NCBI RefSeq assembly: GCF_900184245.1
Contig: NZ_FXXB01000008.1
Location: 434,001 to 498,000, forward strand
DNA length: 64,000 nucleotides
Reading direction: 5' to 3'
Origin: Brachybacterium massiliense
GTDB taxonomy: Bacteria; Actinomycetota; Actinomycetes; Actinomycetales; Dermabacteraceae
The notes below the pieces were generated by a model, which was not told the origin of the DNA, did no database searches, and saw only the letters and a list, made by a program, of their open reading frames with translations. Both the position numbers and the translations under genes were made by a program. Position 1 is the stretch's first letter, and each line of letters starts with the position of its first letter. Positions 1 to 9,300 of this stretch are shown here, one piece after another.

Positions 1-1690
1 CCGCGACCAGGCCGCGCTCGGGGGCCAGCTGCAGGGTGTCCCCCACGGCGTCGAACATCGCGCCGAGCTGACGGTGGGTGAGCACGGCGCCCTTGGCGGG
101 GCCGGTGGAGCCGGAGGTGAACAGGATCGCGGCATCGGCCTCGGGGGCGGGCCAGGGGGCGTCCAGCGGCGCGCCCAGGTCGCGCATCACCGAGCCGGAG
201 CGGGCGAGCTCCGCGATCGAGGTCTCCACCCCGAGCGCGACGCGGTCCACGGTGGGCAGCTGCTCGACCGAGAGGCGGCGGCCGGGCCAGCCCAGCGCGC
301 GGGCGCCCACGAGAGCCTTCTTGATGCCGATGAACCAGTCGGGGTGCGAGCCGATCACCGCACGGGTCAGGCCCGCCGTGCCCAGTCCCGCATCCGCGAC
401 CACCGCGACGGCGCCGATGCGGAAGCAGGCGTAGAGCACGCCGGTGAGATCTGCCCCGGGCGTGATCAGCAGGCTCACCCGGTCCCCGGGTCGCACGCCG
501 TGGGCGAGCAGACCGGCCGCGATGTCGTCGATGCGGCGGTTCAGCAGGGACCAGGAGATCTCCCGGGTCTCGCCGTCCTCGGCGCCGAGCTCGACCACAG
601 CCGGGCTGTGGGCATGGCGGGGATCGGCGGCGAGCTCGGCGATCGGTGCGCCGATGTGCCTCTCGGGGGCGGGCTCGGCGTAGGAGGAGACGGCGCGCCA
701 GGCGGGGGCCTGGGTGCGCGGCTCCTCGGCGGTGCCGAAGTTCTCGTGCAGCCAGCCGGCTACCAGCCCGGCCACGTCGGCGTCCTCCCACACCAGGTGG
801 GAGGCCTTCTCGAAGCGATGCACGTCGGCGTGCGGGACCCGCTCGATCAGGTCGCGCAGGAAACGGTCGGAGAAGGTGATGTCGCGCGGGCCCCAGGCGA
901 ACAGGGTGGGCACATCCAGCTCGCGGATGCCCTCGGCGACCCGCTCGAGGGTGGCGCGGGAGGGGTGCTCGGCCGCGGCCGGGATGTCGGCCACGAACTG
1001 GTCGATGCCGAGCCGGCGGGCGCGCGTGCGGTACGGGGCGAGGTAGGCGTCGCGCACCTCGGCCGGCAGCGCCGGCTTGGACAGCGACAGCGTGGTGCGC
1101 AGGAAGGTGTCGGTGACCGAGGTGGCGGGGGTGCGGAACCAGGGCGCCGAGGCGAGCTGCAGGGCCTTCGGCAGCGACTCCTCGAGCTCCTGGTGCACGC
1201 CGGTGTTGGTGAGGATCATCCCGACCAGGTCGTGGCGGTTGTCCAGCGCCCAGCCCGCGGAGATCAGCCCGCCCCAGTCGTGGCCGACGGTGACCACCGG
1301 GCCGCGCAGGGACAGCGCATCGGTGAGCAGGGACAGGTCGGTGATGCGGTCCTGGTAGCGGCGCTTGATGCCGGTGCGCTCGGACCAGCCCATCTCCAGC
1401 TGGTCCACGGCGATCAGGCGCCAGGGGATGTCCGCACGCACCAGGGAGCGGAACAGGAAGGAGTAGGTGGGGTTGCCGTGCACCGCCAGCAGGGTGCCGC
1501 GCGGGGTGATGCCGCGCTCGGCCAGCAGCGGCCCGGAGTCCAGCAGGTGCCAGCGGCGCTGCTCGCCGGAGTGGTCGCGCACCTCGAGGGTGCGGCTGAG
1601 CCGGGGGTCCACCCCGGGCATCGCCGGGATCTCGGGTGCCGTCGGGGTGGTCCCGCGTCGGCGCCCTGTGCTGCGGGTGGTGTTCACCAC
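1..1690 (-). CDS. oleBC: OleBC fusion, beta-lactone decarboxylase + AMP-dependent ligase (3' end cut by window)
   Basis: The protein joins an N-terminal alpha/beta hydrolase (about residues 1-310; HGNP oxyanion region near 71; nucleophile elbow GHDWGG near 136-141 with Asp as nucleophile, as in haloalkane-dehalogenase-like OleB) to a C-terminal ANL-superfamily adenylating domain (SGSTGPAKG P-loop near 526-534). This is the OleB-OleC fusion known from Micrococcus luteus. OleC makes a beta-lactone from the beta-hydroxy acid and OleB decarboxylates it to a cis-olefin. The start is GTG at 1690 or the adjacent GTG at 1687, overlapping the oleA stop by 4-7 nt, so translation is coupled. About 563 codons are present; the rest of the ligase, and probably oleD, lie outside the window. 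Confidence 0.9.
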   Translation of the reverse strand, partial: MVNTTRSTGRRRGTTPTAPEIPAMPGVDPRLSRTLEVRDHSGEQRRWHLLDSGPLLAERGITPRGTLLAVHGNPTYSFLFRSLVRADIPWRLIAVDQLEMGWSERTGIKRRYQDRITDLSLLTDALSLRGPVVTVGHDWGGLISAGWALDNRHDLVGMILTNTGVHQELEESLPKALQLASAPWFRTPATSVTDTFLRTTLSLSKPALPAEVRDAYLAPYRTRARRLGIDQFVADIPAAAEHPSRATLERVAEGIRELDVPTLFAWGPRDITFSDRFLRDLIERVPHADVHRFEKASHLVWEDADVAGLVAGWLHENFGTAEEPRTQAPAWRAVSSYAEPAPERHIGAPIAELAADPRHAHSPAVVELGAEDGETREISWSLLNRRIDDIAAGLLAHGVRPGDRVSLLITPGADLTGVLYACFRIGAVAVVADAGLGTAGLTRAVIGSHPDWFIGIKKALVGARALGWPGRRLSVEQLPTVDRVALGVETSIAELARSGSVMRDLGAPLDAPWPAPEADAAILFTSGSTGPAKGAVLTHRQLGAMFDAVGDTLQLAPERGLVA

Positions 1691-2715
1691 TCGACCTCCA
1701 TCATCGCCGTGTTCAGGCCGGATCCGACACCCATCAGCAGCACGCGCTGCCCGCGCCGGATGTCGTTCTGGTAGTGCGCGAGGGTCATCGGCACCGCTTC
1801 GGCGGCGACGTTGCCCCAGTCCGCCAGGGTCATCGGGATGCGCTCCATCTCCACCCCGGTGATCTTCGAGAAGTTGCGGATGTACACCGTCGAGACCTGA
1901 TGCGGGATGACCAGGTCGAGGTTCTTGAAGTCGTGCCCGGCCTCGTTGGCGCCCTTCCAGGTGTCCAGGATCAGCTGGATGCCGTTCTCGAGCAGCCCCG
2001 CGGAGTCGGTGCGCATGTCCTGCATGTTCGCCACGCACAGCTCGTGGTGCTCGGTGCCGGCACGGGCCTGGGTGTGCTTCAGGCGGTGCCCCTCGGGGTG
2101 CGCGTCGGCCGGGCCGAGGACGGCGGCCGCGGCGCCGGAGCCGAGGGTCAGGGAGGCGAACTGGTTGTTGAAGTCCGCGCGGGTGGAGGTCTTGGAGTTC
2201 AGGCGCTCGACGGTGCCGCGCTGGACCTCCTCGACATCCTCGGCGCCCACCACGAGCGCGTACTTGATCTGCCCGGAGTCGATCATCGCCGAGGCCATCG
2301 ACATGGCGTTGACGAATCCGAGGCAGGCGTTGGTGATGTCGAAGTTCATCGCGCTCGTGGGCAGGCCCAGCGAGTGGTGGATCCCGGTGGAGACGGCGGG
2401 CTCGAGGTGCTGGCGGGACACCGAGGCGTTGATCAGCAGGCCCACCTGGTCGCGCATGATCCCGGCCTTGGCCATGGCGCGCTCGGCGGCGAGCACCACG
2501 CCCTGCTTCCAGCCGTTCTCTCGGTCACGCCACCAGCGGCGCTCGTAGACCCCGGCGACCCGCTGCAGCACGCCCTTGGGCAGCCGCAGGCGCTTGCGCG
2601 CCGGGGCGAGCATCTCGTCGATCTCGTCCGAGGTGACAGTGACCTGCGGAAGGCTCATCTCGATCGCCAGCAGGCTGGTGTTCGCGTGGACGATCCCTGT
2701 GTTCCCGTTCCCCAT
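1684..2715 (-). CDS. oleA: OleA, thiolase-fold head-to-head acyl-CoA condensing enzyme
   Basis: A 343-residue 3-oxoacyl-ACP synthase III-like protein with the thiolase triad Cys131 (in TNACLGF), His272 (in IPHQV) and Asn302 (in WGN), and a C-terminal GVGSGLN glycine loop. OleA condenses two fatty acyl-CoAs head to head to a beta-keto acid, the first step of long-chain olefin formation. I call OleA rather than FabH because the next gene, overlapping by a few bases, is the OleBC fusion. The start ATG has GAGGT about 11 nt upstream. The 104 nt between this gene and the sugar isomerase upstream hold no gene. Confidence 0.9.
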   Translation of the reverse strand: MGNGNTGIVHANTSLLAIEMSLPQVTVTSDEIDEMLAPARKRLRLPKGVLQRVAGVYERRWWRDRENGWKQGVVLAAERAMAKAGIMRDQVGLLINASVSRQHLEPAVSTGIHHSLGLPTSAMNFDITNACLGFVNAMSMASAMIDSGQIKYALVVGAEDVEEVQRGTVERLNSKTSTRADFNNQFASLTLGSGAAAAVLGPADAHPEGHRLKHTQARAGTEHHELCVANMQDMRTDSAGLLENGIQLILDTWKGANEAGHDFKNLDLVIPHQVSTVYIRNFSKITGVEMERIPMTLADWGNVAAEAVPMTLAHYQNDIRRGQRVLLMGVGSGLNTAMMEVEW

Positions 2716-2819
2716 CGGCGTGCGTTACCTCGTCAGTCCGTGTGCTTGTCGTCGTCGCGGGGCCGCATGCGGCCGGGCGATTGCCTCCGTCATTGTCACA
2801 CCCGCTCCTGGGGAGTCCC

Positions 2820-3797
2820 TCACGAGGTGGTGGATCCCACGTCGTCGCCGCTGCCCTCCTCGTCGAGGTGGTGACCGAGGTGGTGACGGGCGAAGGCGAG
2901 GCTCTGACGCAACGTGCGCTCACGCATCTCGGGGTTGTTGCTGGTGGTGACCTCGAGCAGCACCGACCCCTCCCAGCCGCGGTTGGACAGGCGGCGCAGC
3001 ACCTCGGCGCAGGGCTGGTTGCCCTCGCCCGGGGGCAGGTGCTCGTCCTTGGTGGTCCGGCCCGATCCGTCCGCGAGGTGGAGATGGGTGAGGCGGTCCC
3101 CGAGCCGGTCGATCATCTCGAGCGCGTCGTCACCGGCCGTGGCTGCGTGGGAGAGGTCGACGGTGACGTGGGCGTAGTCCTCGTCGGTGGGATCGTGATC
3201 GGGCAGGTAGTTCAGCAGCTCCCGCACCCCCAGCCGCCACGGGTACATGTTCTCCACCGCGATCGCGATCCCGTGCTCCTCCTCGAGCGCGGCGACGCCC
3301 TCGACGAAGCCGCGGGCGTACTTGCCCTGCCAGCGGAAGGGAGGGTGCGCCACGATCGTGGGCACCTCGAGCTCCTTCGCGATCTCGAGGGTCCGCTCGA
3401 TCTTGATCCAGGCGTCACGGCCCCACAGGCCCTGCAGGAAGAACAGGGTGGGGGCATGGAGGGAGAGGATCGGCTGCTCGTACCGCCGGGAGTACTCGCG
3501 CAGCAGCGCCGGGTCCTGGCTGTCCTTGGGATAGGAGACCATCACCTCGATCCCGTCGTAGCCGATCTTCTGCGCGAGGCGGAAGGCGTCCTCGACCCCG
3601 GAGGGGAACACCGAGGAGGTCGACAGGCCCACCGGGATGCGGCGCTGAGGAGCCTGGTCGCTGCGGGGATCACCGGCCGCGAGACGCTTGGAGAGCGCCT
3701 CGCGCGCGGCGCGCTGGGCGCTGTTGGGCCGGGTGTAGGGCTTGCGGGCGCCGTCTCGCGGCGCATCCGTCGATCGACGGTCACGGCGTGGGCTCAC
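2820..3797 (-). CDS. Sugar phosphate isomerase/epimerase (AP endonuclease 2-type TIM barrel)
   Basis: 325 residues after choosing the GTG at 3797, which has GAGGAG at good spacing and leaves room for the divergent gene at 3865. A basic, Pro-rich N-terminus of about 60 residues precedes a xylose-isomerase-like TIM barrel. Visible metal-site elements are the start motif GLSTSSVFP, the GYDGIEVM strand, an E in AVENMYP, VDLSHAA, HLHLADGSG and LLEVTTSN. Family members isomerise or epimerise sugars or inositols; the substrate cannot be read from sequence. The barrel ends in an acidic tail. It may share the transcript with oleA (104-nt gap), but a metabolic link is not evident. Confidence 0.8.
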   Translation of the reverse strand: MSPRRDRRSTDAPRDGARKPYTRPNSAQRAAREALSKRLAAGDPRSDQAPQRRIPVGLSTSSVFPSGVEDAFRLAQKIGYDGIEVMVSYPKDSQDPALLREYSRRYEQPILSLHAPTLFFLQGLWGRDAWIKIERTLEIAKELEVPTIVAHPPFRWQGKYARGFVEGVAALEEEHGIAIAVENMYPWRLGVRELLNYLPDHDPTDEDYAHVTVDLSHAATAGDDALEMIDRLGDRLTHLHLADGSGRTTKDEHLPPGEGNQPCAEVLRRLSNRGWEGSVLLEVTTSNNPEMRERTLRQSLAFARHHLGHHLDEEGSGDDVGSTTS

Positions 3798-3851
3798 GGC
3801 ATCTCCTCGGGACGGGGCGGGCGTGGTCAGTATGCAACAGCCCGCGCGCCC

Positions 3852-3857
3852 TAGACT
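3852..3857 (+). promoter_or_regulatory. -10 box TAGACT of a leaderless transcript
   Basis: TAGACT lies exactly 7 nt before the ATG at 3865 with no Shine-Dalgarno between them, the arrangement of actinobacterial leaderless mRNAs. The same hexamer precedes metG. Confidence 0.65.
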
Positions 3858-3864
3858 CTTCCGC

Positions 3865-5094
3865 ATGCCTGTTCGCGATCTGACCGCCGGGGACTTCGCC
3901 GCCTACGCATCGATGAGCTCGGGTGCCTTCGGCGGCTCCTACGATCCGACGGCGCCGGGCGCGCCGCGCGACTTCTCCCCCGGGCAGACCCCGCTCGGGA
4001 TCGACGCCTCGAGCGTGCCGGGCGGTCTCGACGGGGTGCTCGCCGCGGGTGCCCGTATCCGCCATGACCGGGTCGCCCTGGGCGGCGGCGTGGTGGGCTG
4101 CGGCGGGATCGCGGGCCTGGCCGTCCACCCGGCGCACCGGGGTGATGGACTGTTCGGGCAGCTGCTCACCGCGGTGATCGCGCGCTGCGACGCCGAGGGG
4201 CTGCCGCTGTCGATGCTCTACCCCTCGAACCCGGCGATCTATCGCCGCTTCGGTTACCAGGTGGTCGCGCGCACCGAGTCGCTGATCGTGCCGCTGGTGG
4301 ATCTGCAGCGGCTGCGCCCCGTGCCCGATCGCCGCCTGGTGCCGGTGACCGAGCAGACGATGCCGCGCCTGCGCGAGCTCTACCACCGGCTGAGCGCCCA
4401 TGAGAACGCGATGCTGCGGCGGGAGGCTCCCCTGTTCGAGGAGGGGCTGCCCGGTGGGGGCTGGTCCGCGCTGCTGCTCGAGGACCTCTCCGGCACCGCG
4501 CACGGCTACGTGTCCTGGACGCGCCTGGACGGTGGGGACGGTGTCGGGCTCGAGGTGCACGAGGTGCTGGGACGCACCCGCGCCGACCGGATCGCGCTGC
4601 TGCGCTCGCTCGGCTCGTGGTCCACGGTCACCGAGAATGTGCGGGTGCGCCTGCGGCCCGAGGACCCGCTGCTGGACGCCCTGCCCGGCGGAGGGGCACG
4701 CCCCGATCCCGGCCCGGTGCCGTTGGTGATGATGCGGGTGGTGGACACCGTCGGCGCCCTGCGGGCCCGTCCCGCCCCGCCCTCGCTGACGGGCGCGGTG
4801 CGCCTGGTGGTCGAGGACTCCACCGTCCCTCCCGGCACCTGCCGGGCCGCGGGAACCTTCGTGGTCTCCGCGGCCGACGGGCGCATCGAGGCCGCCCCCG
4901 AGGAGGGTGAGGACCGTGTGCTGCTGGGCACGATCCGCCTCGACATCCACGCCGCGTCCCTGCTCCTGGTGGGAGGGCGGAGCCTCGCCGATGCTCGCCG
5001 GCTCGACCTCACCGCGACGGCCGACCCGGCCGCCGAGACCTTCCTGGACGCACTGCTGGCCGGTCCGCGGCCGGGCGTCCTCGACGCCTTCTGA
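3865..5094 (+). CDS. Eis-like GNAT N-acetyltransferase
   Basis: 409 residues. An N-terminal GNAT domain carries the acetyl-CoA loop (LAVHPAHRGDGLFGQLL) and YPSNPAIYRRFGYQV. A second degenerate GNAT-like segment follows, then a C-terminal sterol-carrier-like (SCP2) domain from about residue 300. This three-part build and the C-terminal residue Phe (PGVLDAF) are typical of the mycobacterial Eis family, which acetylates aminoglycosides and protein lysines; the C-terminal carboxylate acts as general base in that family. The substrate here is unknown. The start ATG is fixed by the leaderless -10 box. Thymidine kinase follows 30 nt downstream. Confidence 0.85.
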   Translation: MPVRDLTAGDFAAYASMSSGAFGGSYDPTAPGAPRDFSPGQTPLGIDASSVPGGLDGVLAAGARIRHDRVALGGGVVGCGGIAGLAVHPAHRGDGLFGQLLTAVIARCDAEGLPLSMLYPSNPAIYRRFGYQVVARTESLIVPLVDLQRLRPVPDRRLVPVTEQTMPRLRELYHRLSAHENAMLRREAPLFEEGLPGGGWSALLLEDLSGTAHGYVSWTRLDGGDGVGLEVHEVLGRTRADRIALLRSLGSWSTVTENVRVRLRPEDPLLDALPGGGARPDPGPVPLVMMRVVDTVGALRARPAPPSLTGAVRLVVEDSTVPPGTCRAAGTFVVSAADGRIEAAPEEGEDRVLLGTIRLDIHAASLLLVGGRSLADARRLDLTATADPAAETFLDALLAGPRPGVLDAF

Positions 5095-5124
5095 TCACGC
5101 CCCCACGAGCCACGGAGCCGATGC

Positions 5125-5733
5125 ATGGCCAAGCTGCACTTCAAGTACGGAGCGATGAACTCCGGCAAGTCCGACACCCTGATCAAGACCGCCTACAACT
5201 ACGACGAGCGGGGCCTGGCCACGCTGACCGTCAAGGCGGAGCTCGACACCAAGGGCGAGGACTGGGTGGTGGCGCGCGGCGGCGCGCGTCGCCAGGTGGA
5301 TGTGCTCGCCCATTCCGGTGAGGACCTCCGTGCACGGGTCCACGCCATGGCCGACGAGCGCGGGCTGCGCCCGCTGCACTGCGTGCTGGTGGACGAGGCG
5401 CAGTTCCTCGAGCCCGCTCAGATCGATGCTCTGTTCTGCATCGCCAAGCAGGACGGCATCTCCGTGATCTGCTACGGGCTGCGCACTGACTTCCGCACCG
5501 TGATGTTCCCGGGGGCCTCGCGGCTGTTCGAGCTCGCGGACAACATCGAGAAGCTGCCCACCATGTGCCGCTGCGGCTCGCAGGCGGAGTTCAACTGCCG
5601 CGCCGCCGGCGGGCGGTTCGTCTTCGAGGGCGAGCAGGTCGCGATCGATGGCGAGCAGGTGACCTACATGTCGCTGTGCGGTCCGTGCTTCATGCAGGAA
5701 CAGGAACGCGCCGGCGTCACCGTACTGGGGTGA
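5125..5733 (+). CDS. tdk: Thymidine kinase (type II)
   Basis: 202 residues, the usual length of TK1-like enzymes that phosphorylate thymidine to dTMP in salvage. The P-loop is GAMNSGKS (9-16), the Walker B/catalytic segment DEAQF has Glu91, and the lasso region contains cysteine pairs CRC (148,150) and CGPC (185,188) for structural zinc. The start ATG has weak upstream complementarity (GGAGC). It probably shares a transcript with the acetyltransferase upstream. A hairpin overlaps the last codons. Confidence 0.95.
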   Translation: MAKLHFKYGAMNSGKSDTLIKTAYNYDERGLATLTVKAELDTKGEDWVVARGGARRQVDVLAHSGEDLRARVHAMADERGLRPLHCVLVDEAQFLEPAQIDALFCIAKQDGISVICYGLRTDFRTVMFPGASRLFELADNIEKLPTMCRCGSQAEFNCRAAGGRFVFEGEQVAIDGEQVTYMSLCGPCFMQEQERAGVTVLG

Positions 5734-5742
5734 CACCGGCGC
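5708..5742. terminator. Hairpin at the end of tdk
   Basis: 14-bp arms (GCGCCGGCGTCACC / GGTGACACCGGCGC, one C-A mismatch) around a 7-nt loop span the tdk stop codon, between two convergent genes. There is no T tract, as is common for actinobacterial terminators, and it could act in both directions. Confidence 0.6.
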
Positions 5743-5760
5743 GCAGCGGTCCGGGCTGGC

Positions 5761-6123
5761 TCAGGAGCTGAGCGGCTTGTCCTCGCCCACCTCGGCATCG
5801 CCGCCCGCGCTCGCGGTGTCCGCCGAGCTCGCGGCGACATCGTCCTGCTCGCCGCCGAGGCGCTCCTTGGCGCTGTCCGCGGCGTCGGCGACCTTGTGCT
5901 GGACCGTGGAGGCGACCTCGGGGGCCTTCTCCTTGACGGTCGAGGCGGTGTCCTGCGCGACGCGGGTCGCGGTCTCCTTCGCCTGGGTGGCGCGGCGCTG
6001 GACCTCGGGATCGTCGGCGACCTGACGGGCGGTGCGCTCGAGCGACTCGTAGGGGCCGCGGCCTGCGCGGGAGCCGACGACGAACCCGATCGCGAGTCCG
6101 GCCAGGAAAATGAGCTTCTTCAT
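5761..6123 (-). CDS. YtxH-like membrane-anchored stress-type protein
   Basis: 120 residues. MKKLIFLAGLAIGFVVGSR forms one N-terminal membrane segment with a GxxxG-like glycine pattern. A long amphipathic helical region rich in Ala, Lys, Glu and Thr (repeated A..K..T heptad-like stretches) and an acidic tail follow. This matches small YtxH-type proteins of Gram-positive bacteria, whose role is unclear. The start at 6123 is chosen because GGAGG lies 5 nt upstream and the hydrophobic segment begins there; a longer in-frame reading would put a basic, non-membrane stretch in front. Divergent from putA. Confidence 0.7.
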   Translation of the reverse strand: MKKLIFLAGLAIGFVVGSRAGRGPYESLERTARQVADDPEVQRRATQAKETATRVAQDTASTVKEKAPEVASTVQHKVADAADSAKERLGGEQDDVAASSADTASAGGDAEVGEDKPLSS

Positions 6124-6312
6124 CAGTGCCTCCAGGATCGTCCGGTGTCTCTCCCCCGCATCGTGCCACAGCCGCACGGCTCGCACTCGTGCGCGCCGAC
6201 CGAGCGGTCCACTGACGTGCCGCGCCCCTCTCGTCCCATTCCGGTCCCACAACGGTCACAGAACCTCCACGCGCAGGGTCCCTCGGCCCGCCCGGCGCGC
6301 CCGGCGAGGACC

Positions 6313-6318
6313 TACGAT
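6313..6318 (+). promoter_or_regulatory. Putative -10 box (TACGAT) upstream of putA
   Basis: TACGAT fits the actinobacterial TANNNT consensus and lies about 48 nt before the putA start, leaving a short leader that carries the AAGGATGGAG Shine-Dalgarno. The 243-nt divergent region shows no other clear site. Confidence 0.35.
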
Positions 6319-6366
6319 CGAGGGCACCGCACCGTCGCCGTGTCCCGCTCAAGGATGGAGACTTCG

Positions 6367-9300
6367 TTGTCCCAGATGCCCCGTTCGCAGTCTCCGCTCG
6401 ATAACCCCCGAGCCACCTCCGTGACCGTCGAGGAGATCTCCTCGCAGGTGCGCAGCTGGGTGGACGCCGCCGCGCTGCGCCCCGTGCCGGGCCCGGCCAA
6501 GATGCTCTCGGACCTGCTGCGGGATCCCAAGGGGCTCGAGTTCACGCTAGGCTTCGTCGACCGCGTGATCCGCCCCGAGGATCCCCGTGCCGCGGCGGTC
6601 GAGCTGCGTCGTCTCGCGCAGGACCCGCCCGCCTTCCTGCCCGCGCCCCTGCGCCGGGTGCTGGGTCTGGGCGGGCTGGCCTCCCAGCTCGCGCCCACGG
6701 CCGTGGTGCCCACCGCGCAGGCCACGATGCGGCGCATGGTCAGCCATCTGATCCTCGATGCCCGCCCCCGCCCCCTGAGCGCCGCGATCTCCCGCCTCAC
6801 GGCCGACGGCACGGCGCTGAACATCAACCTGCTCGGCGAGGCGGTGCTCGGCGCCCAGGAGGCATCGCGCCGGATGCAGGGGGTGCGCGAGCTGGTCGAG
6901 CGCGAGGACGTCGACTACCTCTCGATCAAGGTCTCCTCGCTGGTGGACCATCTGCCGCTGTGGGCCGCCGCCGAGACGGTGGACCACACGGTCGAGACGC
7001 TGCTGCCGCTGTACCTGGATGCCGCGCGCCGCGACCATCCCACCTTCTTGAACATGGACATGGAGGAGTACCGGGACCTGGAGCTGACACTGCAGGTGTT
7101 CGAGAAGCTGCTGGACCGGCCCGAGCTCGAGCATCTGCATGCCGGGATCGTGCTGCAGGCGTACCTGCCGGATGCGCCCGCGGCGATGGAGCGGGTGCGG
7201 GCCTTCGCCGAGCGGAGGGTCGCCGCGGGCGGCGCCCCTGTGAAGGTACGACTGGTCAAGGGCGCGAACCTCGCGATGGAGCAGGTGGACGCGTCCGTCC
7301 ACGGCTGGACCCAGGCCCCGCTGCTGAGCAAGGAGGAGACCGACGCCCAGTACAAGCGGATGCTGCTCGAGGCGCTGGATCCTGCACGCCTGGAGGTCGT
7401 CCATCTGGGGGTGGCCGGGCACAACCTCTTCGACATCGCGTTCGCGCATCTGCTGATGCGCGAACGGGGGATCCCCTCCGGTCCCGGCCACGGCGTCGAG
7501 TTCGAGATGCTCGCCGGCATGGCGCCGGGGCAGCAGGCGGTGGTGCGGGAGTCGACAGGCACCATGCGCCTGTATGTGCCGATCGTGCATCCGCGCCACT
7601 TCGACGTCGCGGTCTCATACCTGGTGCGGCGCCTGGAGGAGAACGCCTCCTCCCAGAACTTCCTCTCGGCCGCCTTCGAGCTGGAGAGCTCCGAGGAGCT
7701 GTTCGAGCGGGAGCGGCAGCGCTTCGACCGCGCGCTCGAGCGGGCGATGTCCGAGACCTCCCTGCCCACCCACCGCGATCAGGACCGTGGCGCGGAGGCC
7801 GCGAGCGGCGGTCCGCTGCGTCTGGGCTCCCCCGCCCTGCCCGCGGTGCCCGGAGCCTTCCGCAACACCCCGGACACCGACCTGTCCACCGCGGCGAACC
7901 AGGAGTGGGCCGCCCGAATCACCCATCGGATCCGCGGCTCCGAGCTGGGTGTGCAGGAGATCAGGGCGGCGCGACTGGAGAGCGTCGAGGAGGTCGAGGC
8001 GACGATCTCCCGCGCCCTGGACGCCCAGGCGGCCTGGGCCGGGCTCGGCGTGGAGAAGCGCGCGCAGATCCTGCGCCGCGCGGCCGGGACCCTGGCGGCG
8101 CACCGGGCCGAGCTGCTCGAGGTGATGGCCTCGGAGACCGGCAAGACCCTCGAGCAGGGCGATCCGGAGGTCAGCGAGGCCATCGACTTCGCCCTCTACT
8201 ACGCGGAGCAGGCGGAGCGCCTCGCCGCCCAGAGCGATCTGGTGCCCTCCCCGCGCCCGCTCACCCTGGTCACCCCACCATGGAACTTCCCGGTCGCGAT
8301 CCCCACCGGCGGGACGCTCTCTGCGCTCGTCACCGGCAGCAGCGTGATCATGAAGCCGGCTCCGCAGTCGCGTCGCAGCGGCGCCCTGATCGGGCGCCTG
8401 CTGCACGAGGCCGGCGTCCCGCAGGACGTGTTCACGCTGGTCGATGTGCCGGAGAACGAGGTGGGCCGGGCCCTGATCGCGGATCCGCGGATCTCCCAGC
8501 TGATCCTCACCGGCGCCTCGGAGACGGCCTCCCTGTTCGCCTCCTGGCGTCCCGAGCTGCGGATCCTCGCCGAGACCAGCGGGAAGAACTCGATCATCGT
8601 CACCCCGCACGCCGATTTGGACCTGGCCGCTCGGGACGTCGCCGCGAGCGCCTTCGGGCACGCCGGCCAGAAGTGCTCGGCGGCATCCCTGGTGATCACC
8701 GTCGGCTCCGTGACCCGCTCGCGCCGCTTCTCCGCACAGCTCGCGGATGCGGTGCTGAGCCTGCACGTGGGCCCGCCCACGGATCCGACCGCGCAGATGG
8801 GCCCGGTGGTGGAGCAGCCCGGGCAGAAGCTGCGCGCGGGTCTGACCGAGCTGGGCGACGGGGAGGCCTGGCTGTCACGGCCGCGTCTGCTGGATGAGAG
8901 CGGCACCCTGTTCTCCCCCGGTGTGCGCACCGGCGTCGAGGAGGGCTCCGCCTTCCATCTGACCGAGTACTTCGGTCCGGTGCTCGGAGTGATCCACGCC
9001 GAGACCCTCGAGGAGGCGGTGCGGATCCAGAACGGCACGGCCTACGGCCTGACCGCCGGGCTCCATTCGCTCGATCCTGAGGAGATCGCCTGGTGGACCG
9101 AGCATGTCGAGGCGGGCAACCTCTACGTCAACCGGGGCATCACCGGGGCGATCGTGGAGCGTCAGCCCTTCGGGGGCTGGAAGCGCTCCTCGGTGGGTCA
9201 GACCGCGAAGGCCGGAGGCCCCAACTATCTCGTCCACCTCATGGACTGGGCCGACGCCGCAGCCGTCCCCGACAAGCAGAGCGACCCGGAGTCGTGGGCC

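Noticed and set aside
74..1774. Long plus-strand open frame over the oleBC gene
   Set aside because: It is the antisense shadow of OleBC; the minus strand shows adenylation and hydrolase motifs, while the plus frame is Gly/Arg/Ala-rich without any family feature.
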